64,000 nt of DNA from Rallus limicola (lineage: Eukaryota; Chordata; Aves; Gruiformes; Rallidae): the NCBI GenBank assembly GCA_022605955.1, contig JAKCOZ010000001.1, positions 15,988,146 through 16,052,145 of the forward strand, given 5' to 3'. Made by a program: the position numbers and the translations under genes. Shown piece after piece: positions 23,531 to 35,400 of this stretch. The notes beneath the pieces were generated by a model, which saw only the letters and a list, made by a program, of their open reading frames with translations, was not told the DNA's origin and did no database searches. Every line of letters starts with the position of its first letter. Position 1 is the first letter of the stretch.

Positions 23531-25360
23531 AGGTCACTTCATCTCCAGTCCTATCAATATGTCTGCTCAGGTACTGAAGACCAGTACTTAGATCAGTGGG
23601 GTCATCACCCAGGCTAGGGGCACTCCTGGCTTGTCCTCTCTTGTAGAGCAGCCCTGTTCTTGCTGCTCCCTCATGCTGGTGACAAGCCAAACCGTCGTAG
23701 GAGGCCTCATTTTCAGTGGCCTTGATGCTGGTTTTTCCCTTCCCACCCTGCTGCATCCATTAGCCTGATGCTTTCTGGCAGCAGCTGCACGTGGAACAGC
23801 AGACCTGAACTTTTCCATTCCCCAGTCTCTGGTGCTGCCAATCCCTCCCAGCTGGGAATGGGCATTAAACTCGCTCTCCACTAACAAATGGCTCCTGGAT
23901 CTCCCTTTCACTTCTTGAGACCAAGCCCCAGGTGTTGTTCCCCCTAACTGAGAGTGAAGGAAGGGGGGCATTCCCCTCTGCCCCAGTGGGTCTGATCCGG
24001 CTTGGTTTCTCTGCCTGCTTGCATGATGTCAGACGGGGCTGTGACAGCTCTCTCCCTGGTGCTGTTCCTTCCCTGCTCCTGTCCCACCAATGGCATTGGC
24101 ACATGTGGGCATCATTCCAAAGAGCCTGCCCCCAAACTCCTGGCAAAAGAAAAATTAATAATTAAAAACTCATAATCCACCACAATCCCCTCCTTGTGTC
24201 AGATTAGGCAGCCAGGGAAACAAAGTGAAGTGTGGGAGGGAGACCCTGGCTGGCCTCAGAGCCCTGCTCCACCTTCTCGCCAACTCGGTCACCAAGACAG
24301 GGAGGGCTGGATGAGGTTCTTGGGAAACACTATTCAAAGCTGCAGGAGCGCAGGAGGAGTTTTCCTTGCTTCGGAGTCAATTCCCTTGACCATTTGATTG
24401 GATCCTCTCATCAGAAAGGACCTCTGCACCTCCAGACACCCCGCAGACATGCTGGCAAGTTCAAGTTAGCTCCTGGTGTCAATCCTCGTGCAGAAAATAA
24501 TGCTGGCCCAACACTCCCCTTTCCATTGACACTGAGCAGTGTGGACAATACTCACAGTCCAGGGTTTTTTCCTCTCCAGGAGCAAGACAGAAATGCTTTC
24601 CGCATGTGCTCTTAAGACAAGTCTGTTCATCAAGAGGTGTTGGCTCCCTCCTCACTGTGGTTATGGGAAGGCTTTTTTGTTTAAAGAGGAAAACAAATGA
24701 ATAGATTCCCCTGACACCCAGCCTTATCAGGCATGAACCCAAGGGAGTCCCTTGTTTAAACATCAAGCGTACATTGCTGGATAACACCCCTTCTCTCCCT
24801 CCCTTCTTGGCTTTTTTTCGGCTGGGTCAGGCTTTTTTCTGCCTCTACTTGCTCTGAGTTGTTTGCTTCTTGCCAGACTTGCTTGGGGAAAGTGGGAGGA
24901 CAGTGAGGGTCCCACAAGCCAGGGCTTCTGGGCTGGAAGAACACAGGGGCAGCACTGCTCCAAGGTCTTGCTGTGGCACAGCTGAAGGTGAGGATGCCAC
25001 AAGCAGGTGGAAATATATAGGCCAAGTATTTGGGGAACACCAAGGCCAAGCCATGAGGAGACTGAAGTGGGAGAGAAAGTTGTCTCACTCTTGACTGTAG
25101 GTTTCTCTCTCCCCTCTGCACATCTAAGCCAGTGAGGCAAAAAACGGTGTGCTCTCCTCCCTGCCTGACAAAATAGAGACTAGAGTCGAACTTGGAATTC
25201 CCCTCTGTCTCATCACTGGGGAGACAGGGTCGTGGTGGTGATCTCACCCTGTCAGAAACCTTTCTGTGCACAAGGCTAGCGAGCAATGAAGAGGGAGGCT
25301 GGGGAGGAGGAGGGGACTCATGGCAGGAAACCAAGAACACATCAGACACTCTAAATTTAG

Positions 25361-25368
25361 AACTTTTT
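25361..25368 (-). terminator. Possible polyadenylation signal, minus strand
   Basis: TTTTTATTCAGCTC on the + strand reads GAATAAAAA on the minus strand. Two overlapping minus-strand frames of 126 and 139 codons lie just upstream, but neither resembles a known family. It may belong to a long non-coding RNA or be chance. Confidence 0.25.
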
Positions 25369-26334
25369 ATTCAGCTCGGACAATATTCCTGATTTCTCAT
25401 TGTTCAGGAGAGGGCAGAGGGCAGGGGATCTATTGAAAGGCATTGTCCTGAGAGATGCCACTTTGTCTGGGTATACGGGGGCGGAGGAGTCACAGATTGG
25501 GTCGGTCTGGCGTGGGTGAGAAGTGCGTGTCCCACTGCTCCAAATGGCTTTGGGATGAGGTGGTGGACAAGTGTCTCTGAGCAGCCCTGGTACCTCGAGG
25601 CAGAGCTTGGGACTCCCCTCAACCCCACACATCCACCACCATCTGTGGCGAAGGTGGTGGTACTGGCTGGCATGAGGGCCCCTTGGCAAGCACCCGTGAC
25701 CAGCAAGCGGCACCTTTGCTTTGGGGCAGGTCCCCATGCCAGCAGGGCGTCAGACACAGGGTGTGTAGGATAAATACACACCTGCGCTATGTGTTGCACT
25801 GCCTTTCCAGCGCTGCAACTCAAAGTCTATTTTTAAACTCCCTCCTTTATTACACAGGCCAGCAGATAGCAACAGCCTGCCTCCCACCATGCCAGGGTGC
25901 TGCTCTCCTGCATGCCCTGGGGAGAAAACAGGGTGACCTGCACACCACGCAGGGGGTCACTGGCCCAAAGACGGGATGCAGGGTGGGCTACGGACACGAA
26001 CCCATTCTTCTCTCTCATCGCAGGCTCAAGCCACGGCGAGTGCAGGCAAGGTGGGGCACCCAGCTGCCTTTGTGCTGTCGCAAACCAGCTGCTGGCTACC
26101 CCTGGACAAGGGTGCCGCAGGGTTTTCATCTCGCTGTATCAAAGGGATACCAGCTTTGCTCAGGGCCTGTGGCTTACAGGAGGTAAATAAGCTGAGGGTT
26201 GGGCACAGCGTCACCAAATCTACCCAACACTGGTGTCAGCACAACTGAATTGGCATGGGCAGGAGGACCAGCCTTTGCAGGTAGCGCACATGGGGCTTTC
26301 AGCCTCAGCCGATGCCTTCACCCCCAGCAAACAG

Positions 26335-26577
26335 TATATAAAGCGGGTTCTGCTCTGCCATGTGAGCAGCGATAGCAGGTGGGAGAGGAAGGAGAGCCGC
26401 TTGCTTTTGGTTTTCGACCCTCATCTTCGTTTCACGTCATGAGTCATGTTAACATTCTGAGCTAAGTAACTGCTGGGGCTATTTTTACTCCAGCTCAGCA
26501 AGCTTCCTTCTCTCTGCTGCCACTCGCCGCCACCACCGCCACTCGCTGCAGACCCAGGGGCAAAGGATGGGGAGATG
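26335..26577 (+). promoter_or_regulatory. Candidate TATA promoter with a first exon and splice donor
   Basis: TATATAAAG at 26335-26343 is a near-ideal TATA box. About 30 bases later a transcript could begin, and 26566-26583 reads ATGGGGAGATG followed by the donor GTGAGT at 26578, giving a possible first exon of about 210 bases. Within it lie TGAGTCA (an AP-1 core, about 26440) and CTATTTTTA (MEF2-like, about 26480). It is 5.1 kb upstream of the PDGFB TATA box on the same strand, so it could be an alternative PDGFB promoter, the start of a non-coding RNA, or an enhancer. No downstream partner exon was identified. Confidence 0.3.
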
Positions 26578-29500
26578 GTGAGTGGCAGAGGCCGTGGGCA
26601 GGGGAAGTGGTGTTTGGGGTGGTGTCAGTGGAAAGGGGGACCGCTGCCCACCTAATGAATTTGGAAACAAAAATAGTATATGCCTCTTGAAAAAAACCAG
26701 ATGACCTGCGATGTGTGGTGTATTCATGCACATGCGTACGTATATATTTATTATACTGGGAGAGGGGAAGGGGGGGAGGGAGAGAAATTCCTTTCGAGTG
26801 CTATTCACCAGTCTGGAAAAATAAAGAAGGAAAGCAGAACATTTTTTCCTTTCATCAAAACAGGAAAGAGAGGGGGAATGGGGTGGGGAGCAGATCCATA
26901 GACATAATGGATGGTTGCCAGAGTAAGGAAATTGTTCCCTTCTACCCTAATCTTGGGGGTTGGGGGTGAGAAATATACGCTAGTGTGAGCAGGGAAGGCT
27001 GCATCCCCTCCTCCCCACCTGGTGTAGGAACGTGTGTGCGCACGGGGAAGCACTGAGAAATCAGTCCCCCAGCTTTGCTCTTCTCTCTTTGAATCCTGCT
27101 TGAGCCACGCACTGGCAGAGACGCGAAATGCCTTTTCATCTGCCTTCACCCCAAAGCGAGGGGGAGGAAACCGCGGCCAGTGTGAACCCTCTCCCTCTCT
27201 GCCGCTGTCAGGGGCTGTGCTCTGCCCTCGGCATGCGTCCCCTTTCCTCATCCTTTCCTCTCTGACAGGTTTCTCCCAGGACTGGGTGAGATGAAGGGGG
27301 TGGTGAGGGGCTGGGGGAAATCCCGCTGCCGGGGAGAGACACACAGAAGAGGGGGTTCCCAGAGGAAGTCTGGCAGGTCCCATCAAACGCCTGCTCTCCA
27401 GGTGACACCTTCCCTTTCCCCTGGAGCCAGCTGCTCTGTGAGGGCTTTACTCATCCTTGGAAAGCATTTTCCCTGACAGCACCAGGGGCGAGAAGGCAAA
27501 TTATGCAAGCCCTGGGCACTCCAAGGCTCTGCCTTTCTCCAGCACCAAATACAAACACCAGACTCACTGCCTGGCTCTGTCTCCTTCCTTTGGTCTCTCT
27601 TCTCCTTTCCTCCTTTCTTCCTCCCTTAGTCTGAACCCAGTCACCAAGACCCCGAGGCAGCTCTCACAGTGTCATACAGTGATTCTGTTCTGATCACTTG
27701 GATCGGGATAAACCTCATATGACTGGGTGATGTGGAGTAAAAGTGATGTGCCCACAGAACGGGCCTCCTGGTGTAAACTAGGCATAAAATGCACTCTGGG
27801 TGCTTCATTTCAGTGTCACCGCGTCACCCCTCCATTGACGACTGTGACAGCCCTGCAGAGTAGGTGTAGGGATTGCTCATAGTTCTCCTGAACTTAGAGA
27901 CTGGAGCAGGACCAACACCTAAGTTAGATACCTGGTGTGGGCGGTCTGAGGTCTGACTACACCAGGTATGTGCTGTCAACACCTCCTAATTTCTTTCCAT
28001 CGATTGTTTTTCAAAATAAGACAACTCACGGAGAGGCTGAGACATCTCAGCTGTTAAGACTGAGTCTTGCTTTCCATTGTAAGCCCTGTTTTTCTTTCTG
28101 CTGTTTCACAATTCTGTCCCCACTCTAAAAAAAGGTAAAGAAAAAAAATATATCATCCTTCACATCATGCCTCTGTGGATGGCAGTAGATCATTTTTTCC
28201 ACCAACATGAGATGAGGAGAGAGCAGCCTTGTAATAAGGAACTGCCTATTGTCCTCGGACACATGTTGCCCTCCTTCCTAGTGATAAGAAAATAACGGAG
28301 GAGATGAGTTCAGCTGTTCACAGGTGAGAAAGCTGTAGTGGTGGTGAAAGTGTTTTAATAAGAAATCCTGCTCCAGGTTCTTATAAAATCTCTAGTTTTG
28401 TTGCAGTTTGTCTGCAGGGCCATAGCCAGCTAGCACCGTTGTGACGGGATTGTGTCAAGTCATGATGTTCTAACAAGACATTTGTATGGTTCAGCAGCTT
28501 CCTGTAGCCTTGAAATATCTTCCCACCATATGCAGTGGTGGTTTCAAACTCTTGCCCAGAGACATCTGGGACACCAACAGCCCCACAGGCCTCCACACAC
28601 CCCCCACAGGCCATATGAGGGAAAAATAAGTGTCCCTATTAGATTTAGGACTCCATGGGATAAACAAGCAGCCAATTTCACAAAACCAAAGGAGTACCCA
28701 TCTGGCTCAAGGCATGATTTTAACTCAACGCCGGTGAGACTGGCACAGATTTTAGTGAGTCTAAAGACCTCACTAGAGAAAAATCCATCCCTGTCATAAA
28801 AGCAGAAAGAGTAAGGAAAAGCACCAGAAGCCTGAGTGGCCTGGATATCATTTTGCTCTATTTCCAGGCAGAGTCATAGGTAGATGATTAGTCAAATTCC
28901 AAACATCCTCTTCCTTGCTGTCTGGAGGTTTGACAAGGATTAGCTTTTTGTTTCTGATGTCAAGCTTCTAAAAAGTGTCCGGCATCATCCACATGAAAAT
29001 AAATAACTCTATTTCTATCTCAGCTCACATGTAACATAGCTGGATGTTTAAAAAAACCCTGACACATCACACACAGCCCCCCCAAAACCAGGCCCTGCAG
29101 CAGCTCTTGCTGCTACTGGGCAACACATTTGCAGCAGTCCCTGCAAGCTTGCTGCTGAGTCCTTCTCCTCTACAGTGGTGACAGCTCTCCCAGCTGAGGA
29201 GTTTAATCAGCCCTCCCACATGCAGGCTATTCTGCCCTGTCCCACTACAGTGAGGGGGACTCCCTATCAGCTTGAACAAGGTGGAGTGGGGGTGGTGGAG
29301 TCACCTCAGGCTATACGAGGCCAGAGGTCCTCCAAGAGCTTCTATTTACCCCTTATGAACTGTATGAACACAGTGAGGTCATGGACATTTAGAACCCAGC
29401 TGCCCTCAGCTCCCTCTACACAGACAGAAGGATTTCCAGAAGGTGGATTTGCCATCCTGAAACCTTGGCTTTCACTGCACTGACTGCCAAGGAACCCAGG

Positions 29501-31434
29501 GCTACGGTGTTCCTTTGGCCAGTGCCATTTGGAGCAAAGTCAGATAGACTCAGACCCTTTAAAAGCTTTTTTTTTTTGGAGCCTCCTGCAGATTTCAGCA
29601 ATTTCAGCACCCAGGTAGACATTAGGGTAGTAGCTCCACCCTGCCAGGGGATCAGAGCTGAATTGTCATCATGTGAAATGGCTGGTACGCTGCTGGCAGG
29701 CCAGGACAGAGAATGCGGGGAATTCTAAGAGCATCCTGAGGAATTTGGGGAAGGATGGGGCTAGTGTGGCTGAAGCATCTGAGGTAAAGTTCCGTTAAGG
29801 TCTCTGGCAGTGGAAGCAAGAAAAGATATGTGTTGTATTTCCACTTCCTCCCACTCAAGCTCCAAAATTGGGACTGAACCACTTCAGACTGTTTGAAGGA
29901 CTCCCAGGACACTCCTTATGTCTGCATTCATGCACCTCAGATGGCCCAGGCTTTGGAGCTGGCGCAGCATTGGCGAACTTCCCACTTGCAGAAAAATCTG
30001 CCCCCCCTTCTTCTGGGTCAGTGTGAAGTGTCGATAATACCTTGCCACCTAAGTATGACACGCTGCCCTACCACAGGATCTCCCATTTTGTGTTAGAGTT
30101 ACCTCTGTCTGTGAAGGGAGGAGCAAAGAAACCATGCCATTTTAAGGAACCTATGGAGGACCCCCAGTCCTCCTTGTGTCCCTGTGCTTCCTGACCAACA
30201 TCCCCATCCATGAGACCAAAGTCAGTTTCAGGGGTGTAGCTAGCCAAGCTGGGAGGTGTTGTCAGATTCCTACTACAGAAGAACATTTGGTGGGCTGCCT
30301 GCTGCTCGGTTCTGGTAGCTGCTCCTTGTATCTGGACACTTTGGATGGTGCATACACTGGTGCTGGTGCGAGACCGTGTGTTTTAAAGCGGCTTGGCTGC
30401 ATGAGACTTGCAGGCACCTAAGGGAGCATGTGTGATGCTGTGAGATGAGGCCACTGGTATGCCAGTGGGTGTATGTATGTGAGAAAGGAAAGGAGAGGGG
30501 GAGAGTGAAGGAGAACACATGGATGCTCAGGGATGTGTGAATGAGACAAAATTTGCACGTAGCTGTGCATGCGAGCGGCTCAAATAGAAGCGTGTGCGTA
30601 GCATAGAAAAAGCAGGGAGGATGCTTGGGATTCAGAGCGAACGCCTGCTGAGCGCCTGCGGTGCATGACGGTGCAGGAATGTATCGGTGGATACGAGCCT
30701 GCACAAAGATGGTGTAGAAACCCCTCCTGGTCGTGCCTGGAGTGTGCTTTGTGAGTGTGCAACTCCACACCGGGAGATGGCTCGTACGTACATGAGAGGG
30801 CGTGCATACTGGTGTTTTTTCAATAGGATATGACTCTTTCTTGAACTCACCTGTTTGCAGCCTTCCCCTCCCCATCCTTCTCTCCCCCCTCCCAGCAAAT
30901 ATCTATTTGCTTAATTTCCCCTCAGATGTTTATTACATTGTGGAGATAATTGTGCAGCAAAATACCTCCCAGTGCCATGAGCAACACCAGATTGTCTTGT
31001 AGCAATGTTTAAATTTATCTGGCTTTTTTTTTCTTTCTTTTTTTTTTTTGCCCCTGCACACAAAGAGATGTAAGATATTAAAGCTGCCTCTCTCCCAGGA
31101 GCTAGTGGTGTAGCAGGGCAGGGGAGGAAGGTGAGCGGACCTTAGAGAAATGGGCTCCAGACTGCAACAGCAAGAACCCCAGGCCAAAAGAATAACAAAC
31201 TACTGTGCCGGGAACTCCTCTCTTCTTATCTCAGGCCGAGGAGAAAGGAATTTCTGTCCCCATTCCTCATGCAATATTAAAGCCACATTATACAGGTTGT
31301 TACGGCATTAGTCATTTTTAATTAATTTATCATTTAAATTAACACACTTTTTATTTTGTCAGCAATGGACTGCTACTCCCTCACTAGATTTTTTGCCTTG
31401 ATACCCAGCCAAGAGGAGGATGGCAAGTTATGCT
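26578..31434. other. PDGFB upstream flank, no gene supported
   Basis: No exon is supported. The stretch from about 30450 to 30830 is rich in TGTG, CATG and GTAC strings, like a decayed simple repeat. From 31250 to 31370 the sequence turns AT-rich (TTTTTAATTAATTTATC and similar) just before the PDGFB promoter. Poly(T) runs occur at about 29567 and 31025-31050. The AT-rich block is the best place to look for proximal regulatory sites. Confidence 0.5.
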
Positions 31435-31460
31435 CCACCCATCTCCTCTCCTTTATAAAA
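31435..31460 (+). promoter_or_regulatory. PDGFB: PDGFB core promoter (CCACCC element and TATA box)
   Basis: TATAAAA at 31454-31460 lies 930 bases before the start codon. CCACCC at 31435-31440 sits just upstream, followed by a CT-rich spacer. In human PDGFB a CCACCC-type SIS proximal element that binds Sp-family factors lies just upstream of the TATA box, and the 5'UTR is about 1 kb. The same layout here makes this the main promoter. Transcription probably starts near 31484, about 30 bases after the TATA box; that position is inferred. Confidence 0.85.
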
Positions 31461-31790
31461 GGAGCAGCCCCAAGTGCCAGTTTAGTCTCTCTTGCAGCTC
31501 ACAGGCTAAAATAAAGACCCATCGGCTCGCTTGCCTCCCTTTCAATTTTACCTTTTCTGCTGTTTTGGTGTTTTTTTTCCTTTCTTGTTGCAACAGAGCG
31601 CAGGAGGCAGCAGCAGCTCAGCTCTGAGGCTTGTTGAGGCTCGGCACACACACGCACGGCGACCCAGCACGAAAACGTTTGCTCTCACCTGTCTCCAAAC
31701 CCACAGCAAGCCTCACGTCCAAGCGAACTGCCAACACCTCGAACAAGAAGGCACCCAAGCCAGAAGCTAACACAAGGGGAAGAAATCCTA

Positions 31791-31826
31791 ATGCACACGA
31801 GCAACTTTGCTCCAAAACGCGAGTAG
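31791..31826 (+). other. uORF, 11 codons (MHTSNFAPKRE)
   Basis: First AUG after the inferred transcription start. It reads 11 codons to a TAG at 31824. It is probably a translational control element, not a functional peptide. Confidence 0.6.
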
Positions 31827-31842
31827 GCACAAGAAAAGGAGC

Positions 31843-31865
31843 ATGTTAAGAAAATGACACCTTAA
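31843..31865 (+). other. Two overlapping mini-uORFs (MLRK and MTP)
   Basis: ATG at 31843 reads four codons to TGA at 31855. ATG at 31854 overlaps that stop (AATGACA) and reads three codons to TAA at 31863. The overlapping stop-start could allow re-initiation. Confidence 0.55.
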
Positions 31866-31981
31866 GGAAGATTTTATTTTTGGATTCTGTAGCAAACTTT
31901 GGAAAAGTTGGGTTGGGTTTTGGGTTTTTAAAAATTATTTTGGGCATCTTTTCCTAAGAACACTGAACCCTTCTTACCTGC

Positions 31982-31987
31982 ATGTAA
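31982..31987 (+). other. Start-stop element (ATGTAA)
   Basis: An AUG immediately followed by UAA in the leader. Minimal start-stop elements are known in other genes to stall initiating ribosomes and reduce downstream initiation. Its effect here is inferred. Confidence 0.5.
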
Positions 31988-32039
31988 AATATTTTACACA
32001 TACAATTTAAAAAGGAAGACTATCAAGAAGAAAAATAGC

Positions 32040-32054
32040 ATGTGGACCACCTAG
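32040..32054 (+). other. uORF, 4 codons (MWTT)
   Basis: ATG TGG ACC ACC TAG lies in the leader, 336 bases before the coding start. Confidence 0.55.
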
Positions 32055-32105
32055 CAGAAGGCAGTGCTGAAGCATCCCTTGCAGCGAGGGGGACACAGAC
32101 TCTGG

Positions 32106-32159
32106 ATGCTTATAATTTTGAGGAGCTGCAGGTTTTTTTCCACCAGTCTTATGAGATAG
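32106..32159 (+). other. uORF, 17 codons (MLIILRSCRFFSTSLMR)
   Basis: ATG at 32106 reads 17 codons to TAG at 32157, with a second in-frame ATG at 32151. It is the longest uORF that ends before the coding start. Confidence 0.55.
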
Positions 32160-32268
32160 CACAGAGGCAGGCAAGTCGCCGAGAATTACTTCTGTCTCCC
32201 CTCACCACCACCACCACCTCATCTTCCAAGGGCTCCAGCAACTCTCCCACCAGCAGCCCGGAGGGGAA

Positions 32269-32298
32269 ATGGGAACGCGCGGGGCCCTCGATGCCTGA
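32269..32298 (+). other. uORF, 9 codons (MGTRGALDA)
   Basis: ATG at 32269 reads to a TGA at 32296. It overlaps the in-frame ATG at 32291. Confidence 0.5.
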
Positions 32299-32389
32299 GG
32301 CCGGGCGGCCGCGGAGCTGTCTGCGGGAAGCGCTTCCCTCCCGGGGCTCGCCGTCCATGTGCCCGCAGCCGGCGGGGTCTGAAGTCGGG

Positions 32390-32446
32390 ATGAATTTCGG
32401 CGTGGTCTTCGCCTTCGTCCTCTCCCTGCCCCTGGCCCGCCTGGAG
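32390..32446 (+). CDS. PDGFB: PDGFB coding exon 1 (signal peptide)
   Basis: It encodes residues 1-19 and ends GAG before the donor GTGAGT, phase 0. The frame stays open upstream to 32042, so 5' extensions of 11 or 33 residues are possible from ATG 32357 or 32291. Confidence 0.95.
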
Positions 32447-35400
32447 GTGAGTTTCCATCGCCGGCAGCGGGCGGTGCTGCCGAGCTGCGGGCCCCGGCGT
32501 GTGCGCGGGGGGACGCCGGTGGCGGCGGCGCTGCCCGCCCCGGGCGCAGGTGCAGCGGGGTTAAACCCGGCGGCGGCGGCCGCGGGGGAAGCCGAGCCGC
32601 ACGGTGAGGCAAGAGGAGCCTGGGGCGGGCGGCGGCTTTCCTGCCCCTTTCTGAGGGAAGGGCTCCGCAGGGGCGCGGGCGCGCTAATGGCGGGCAGAGC
32701 CGGCCGGCCCTGAGGCGGAGCGGCCGCTGGGGACCGTTTCCAGCCCGGCGGCGGGAGCTGCCCCCTCCTCAGGACGGGCCCCTTCGGGGCGGGGGGGGGG
32801 GGTTGGCTTGGTAATAAACCCACCCCGGCGTATGTACGTCCCGCTGGAGTCGGCGCTAGGCTGGAGGGGAAAGGGAGACCAGGCTGAAGAAGCCCCAGTT
32901 AAGGTGGGAGCAGGGGTGCAGCTGGGAGCCTCGGGTGCCGGAGCCTCGGGTGCCGCAGCCTCCCGCCTCACCAGCAGCCTCGCCCAGCGGCTGTCACCCC
33001 CGGGGCTCCACCAAGCCTCTTGCGCCCTCCCGTTACATTGTCATTGCGGCCATGGTGTGCGCAAGGCAGGACCCAGGCCCAGCTGCCACCTCCAGAATAG
33101 TGCACAGTGTGAGACCCAACCTGACAGATGGAGAAAGGGTGGGGAGGCGGGGGGAGGGCGCTTTGGAAGGGGCAAGAAAGGGTACTGCATGGCTAGAGAC
33201 ACCAACGCCGGAGTGGTACAGTTATTCAGTAAGGTGTGTGTGAGCACAGGAAGAGGTGGGAGATGAGTTGTCTCCACTGCACTTTCACAATCATACAAGC
33301 ATCTTATCCTGCAGCCCTTCTGTAGGCTCTGCTCAGGAGGAAGCCAGGGTGGTAGGTTTGGCAGATGAACGTACACCCCAACCCTCTTGGTTTCCCTATG
33401 TGGAAATCAAAGCCTAACCCCGAAACATGGTTATGGAAGAGGAGTCACAGGACCCTCCATCTTTCATCATCTGATTCCATCCAGTTTGAGGGGGTCAGAA
33501 AGCCCTAAAATTTCTACACAGTGCTCAGTTCCTACTTCAGCAAAACCATGGGTTGTATCTGCAGCGTGGGGGTTCTCAGCGTCAGGAAGTATCCTTCCAC
33601 CAAAACTTTCCTCCCTTTGCATCATTTCTTTCTCTTCCTTCCTCATTTTTGGGCAGCCCCTCTTGTGGGCGGCGGGGAATGGGTTGGATGCAAAGCATCG
33701 CATCACCTCCGTATGGGCCCATTTTGCCCTTGCCCAAGCCACAAAGGGAAGCAGTTAGAGCTGTGGGCTGCCCAGTGGTTATGTTTGTTTTTGGGCAGAG
33801 GATGGTATTTCCTCTGTGGGTGGCTCAGATCTTTCTCCCATGCAACGTGAAATGTCAGCTATGGTTTGCACTGGGGAAGGGTGAAGATGGAAGTGTCTCA
33901 TCCCAGGGGGGTGTTATTCTGCACTGTGTTCACAGTAATAGACTGCACAGCTCCATGACAGCCTAGTAGAGTTAAGAGTTTGGGAATTCTGGGTCTAGGT
34001 TTCTTGGGAGAAGCCATGTTATTCATCACTTCATGACCAGAGGAGCAAGAGGTTTCTGCTTGTGTACATTCTTCTGCCTGGAGCGAGACCCCACATCTAC
34101 TGAGAGCAGTGTGTTGCACCTCTGCACCAGGTGTATATAACCTGACTCCTTCCAGGCTGCTGAACCATAGTCAGCCTCTGAATGGGGCTTGCACCTCCTC
34201 CCCAGGCCTGCCAGAGAAAGCGCAGGGGAAACAGTAGCTCCCTCTGATCAGCCAGTCCCTCACCCTCTTCGATCACACCCATCTGGAGCTGGAGGGCCCT
34301 GGAGATCTTCCAGCAGAGAAGAGTACAAATCTCAGGAGGAAGGTATTCACAAGTTGGGAAGCCAGGATGCTAAATCCATTTGCATTTGCCCCCAGGGCTG
34401 TAATAGTTGCCTTGCAACATTTACAGAGATGGGCTGAGCCTGGTGTGGTTGTGCTGGTGTGAAGCCCCACTGGCAGGGCTTTCTGGAATTCCTGAGGAAT
34501 GGGGTGCGGCTGGGCGCTTGCTTGTAACCTCGGCCCAGCTCTGCATCGTCTTCCTGTTGCAAGGCTGCAGGGATGTTCCTCAGCCTTCCTAGCATGAAGC
34601 TGTGACAAGGACAAAGCAGTGGAAGCTGGGATGGATGACATGTCTGGGGTGAGCTGGTGGAAGGAGCCAGGCGAGCCGGCCCTGCCTCTCTCTCACCGTC
34701 AGCTGATGTGCAGCAGCCGGAGAGAATGATAGTGGTTCCTACACTGATTCCAGTGCGGCTGGTACGCGGCTGGTACTTGGCTGGTACACAGCTGGCCGCG
34801 GGGGTCAAAATGCCTCCAGCCCTCACAGGGGAGGTGTGGGGGAAGTGTGAAGGAGCAGGGTGGGGCAGTGGAGTCCCCCTTGAAATGAGAAAAAGGTGGG
34901 TTGGTCTGGCTGTTTTTTAGGAAGGTAGGCTAGATTAAACATTAAGTTTGATTCCTTGAAAGGAGGGAAACTGCTGTCCCGCAGGGATGGGACTTGGGTG
35001 AGAAGGGACTTGTGCCTGCCGGGGGGAGATGCATGTGTGGTCCCCTGGCAGGCAGATGTCAGGGTTCCCCCATAGCCAGGAGTGGTGCTGGAATGGTAGA
35101 TGCTGTGCCAGGGGAGCAAAAGCTATTGGGGGCTCAGTGGGCTGGTGGCAGGTGCTGCTGGTCTTGCTCTCTGCCAGGGAATGTGGTGCAGTCTCCTCTT
35201 GGGGTCCTCACATCAGCTTCAGAGGGAATTAAAAAACGCTGTTGGGGGTTTTGTGCCTGGCTGATCACTTCTGACTCTGCTGCCAAGATACCCTGCCTTG
35301 GTTAGTGTAGAGGTGCTTAGGAAAGTCCTTCTCTCCCACTCAGAGGAGCAGGTAGCTAGGTGCTTCCCTGCCATAGGCCAGCGGTGCTGCTACTCCTCCG

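Larger units (their letters stand above)
17341..26334. other. Non-coding stretch, no gene supported
   Basis: No supported exon. Between 17870 and 19177 there is no long frame in any direction. A purine-rich AAGAAAAGAAAAG tract sits near 17300, a short tandem repeat at 20789, an A-tract next to (TA)n at 22035-22078, and a diverged repeat pair at 22.4 and 23.4 kb. A minus-strand AATAAA near 25363 follows open frames I do not recognise. Confidence 0.55.
31484..32389 (+). other. PDGFB: PDGFB 5' untranslated leader (exon 1)
   Basis: The leader is about 906 bases if transcription starts near 31484; the human one is about 1 kb. I see no need for an intron within it. It holds at least seven upstream AUGs followed by stops, plus two AUGs (32291 and 32357) in frame with the coding start and with no stop between. 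A (CAC)n run lies at about 32204-32217, and the last 150 bases are very GC-rich. In mammals the long leader of PDGFB is known to hold down translation. The abundance of upstream AUGs here suggests the same control. Confidence 0.8.
32240..33070. promoter_or_regulatory. PDGFB: CpG island over PDGFB exon 1 and start of intron 1
   Basis: CpG dinucleotides and G+C rise sharply here compared with both flanks. The stretch includes runs such as GGCGGCGGCGGCCGCGGG and a G-run at 32791-32802. It begins well after the TATA box, so it covers the leader end, the signal-peptide exon and the first 600 bases of intron 1. Confidence 0.75.

Noticed and set aside
32042..32713. 223-codon frame across the PDGFB leader and exon 1
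   Set aside because: It depends on a GTG start and runs through the exon 1 splice donor into intron 1. Only the part from ATG 32390 to 32446 is supported as coding.
32149..32823. 224-codon minus-strand frame over the PDGFB CpG island
   Set aside because: It is an antisense shadow of a GC-rich region, made of Pro/Ala/Arg/Ser runs, with no start context or conserved domain.
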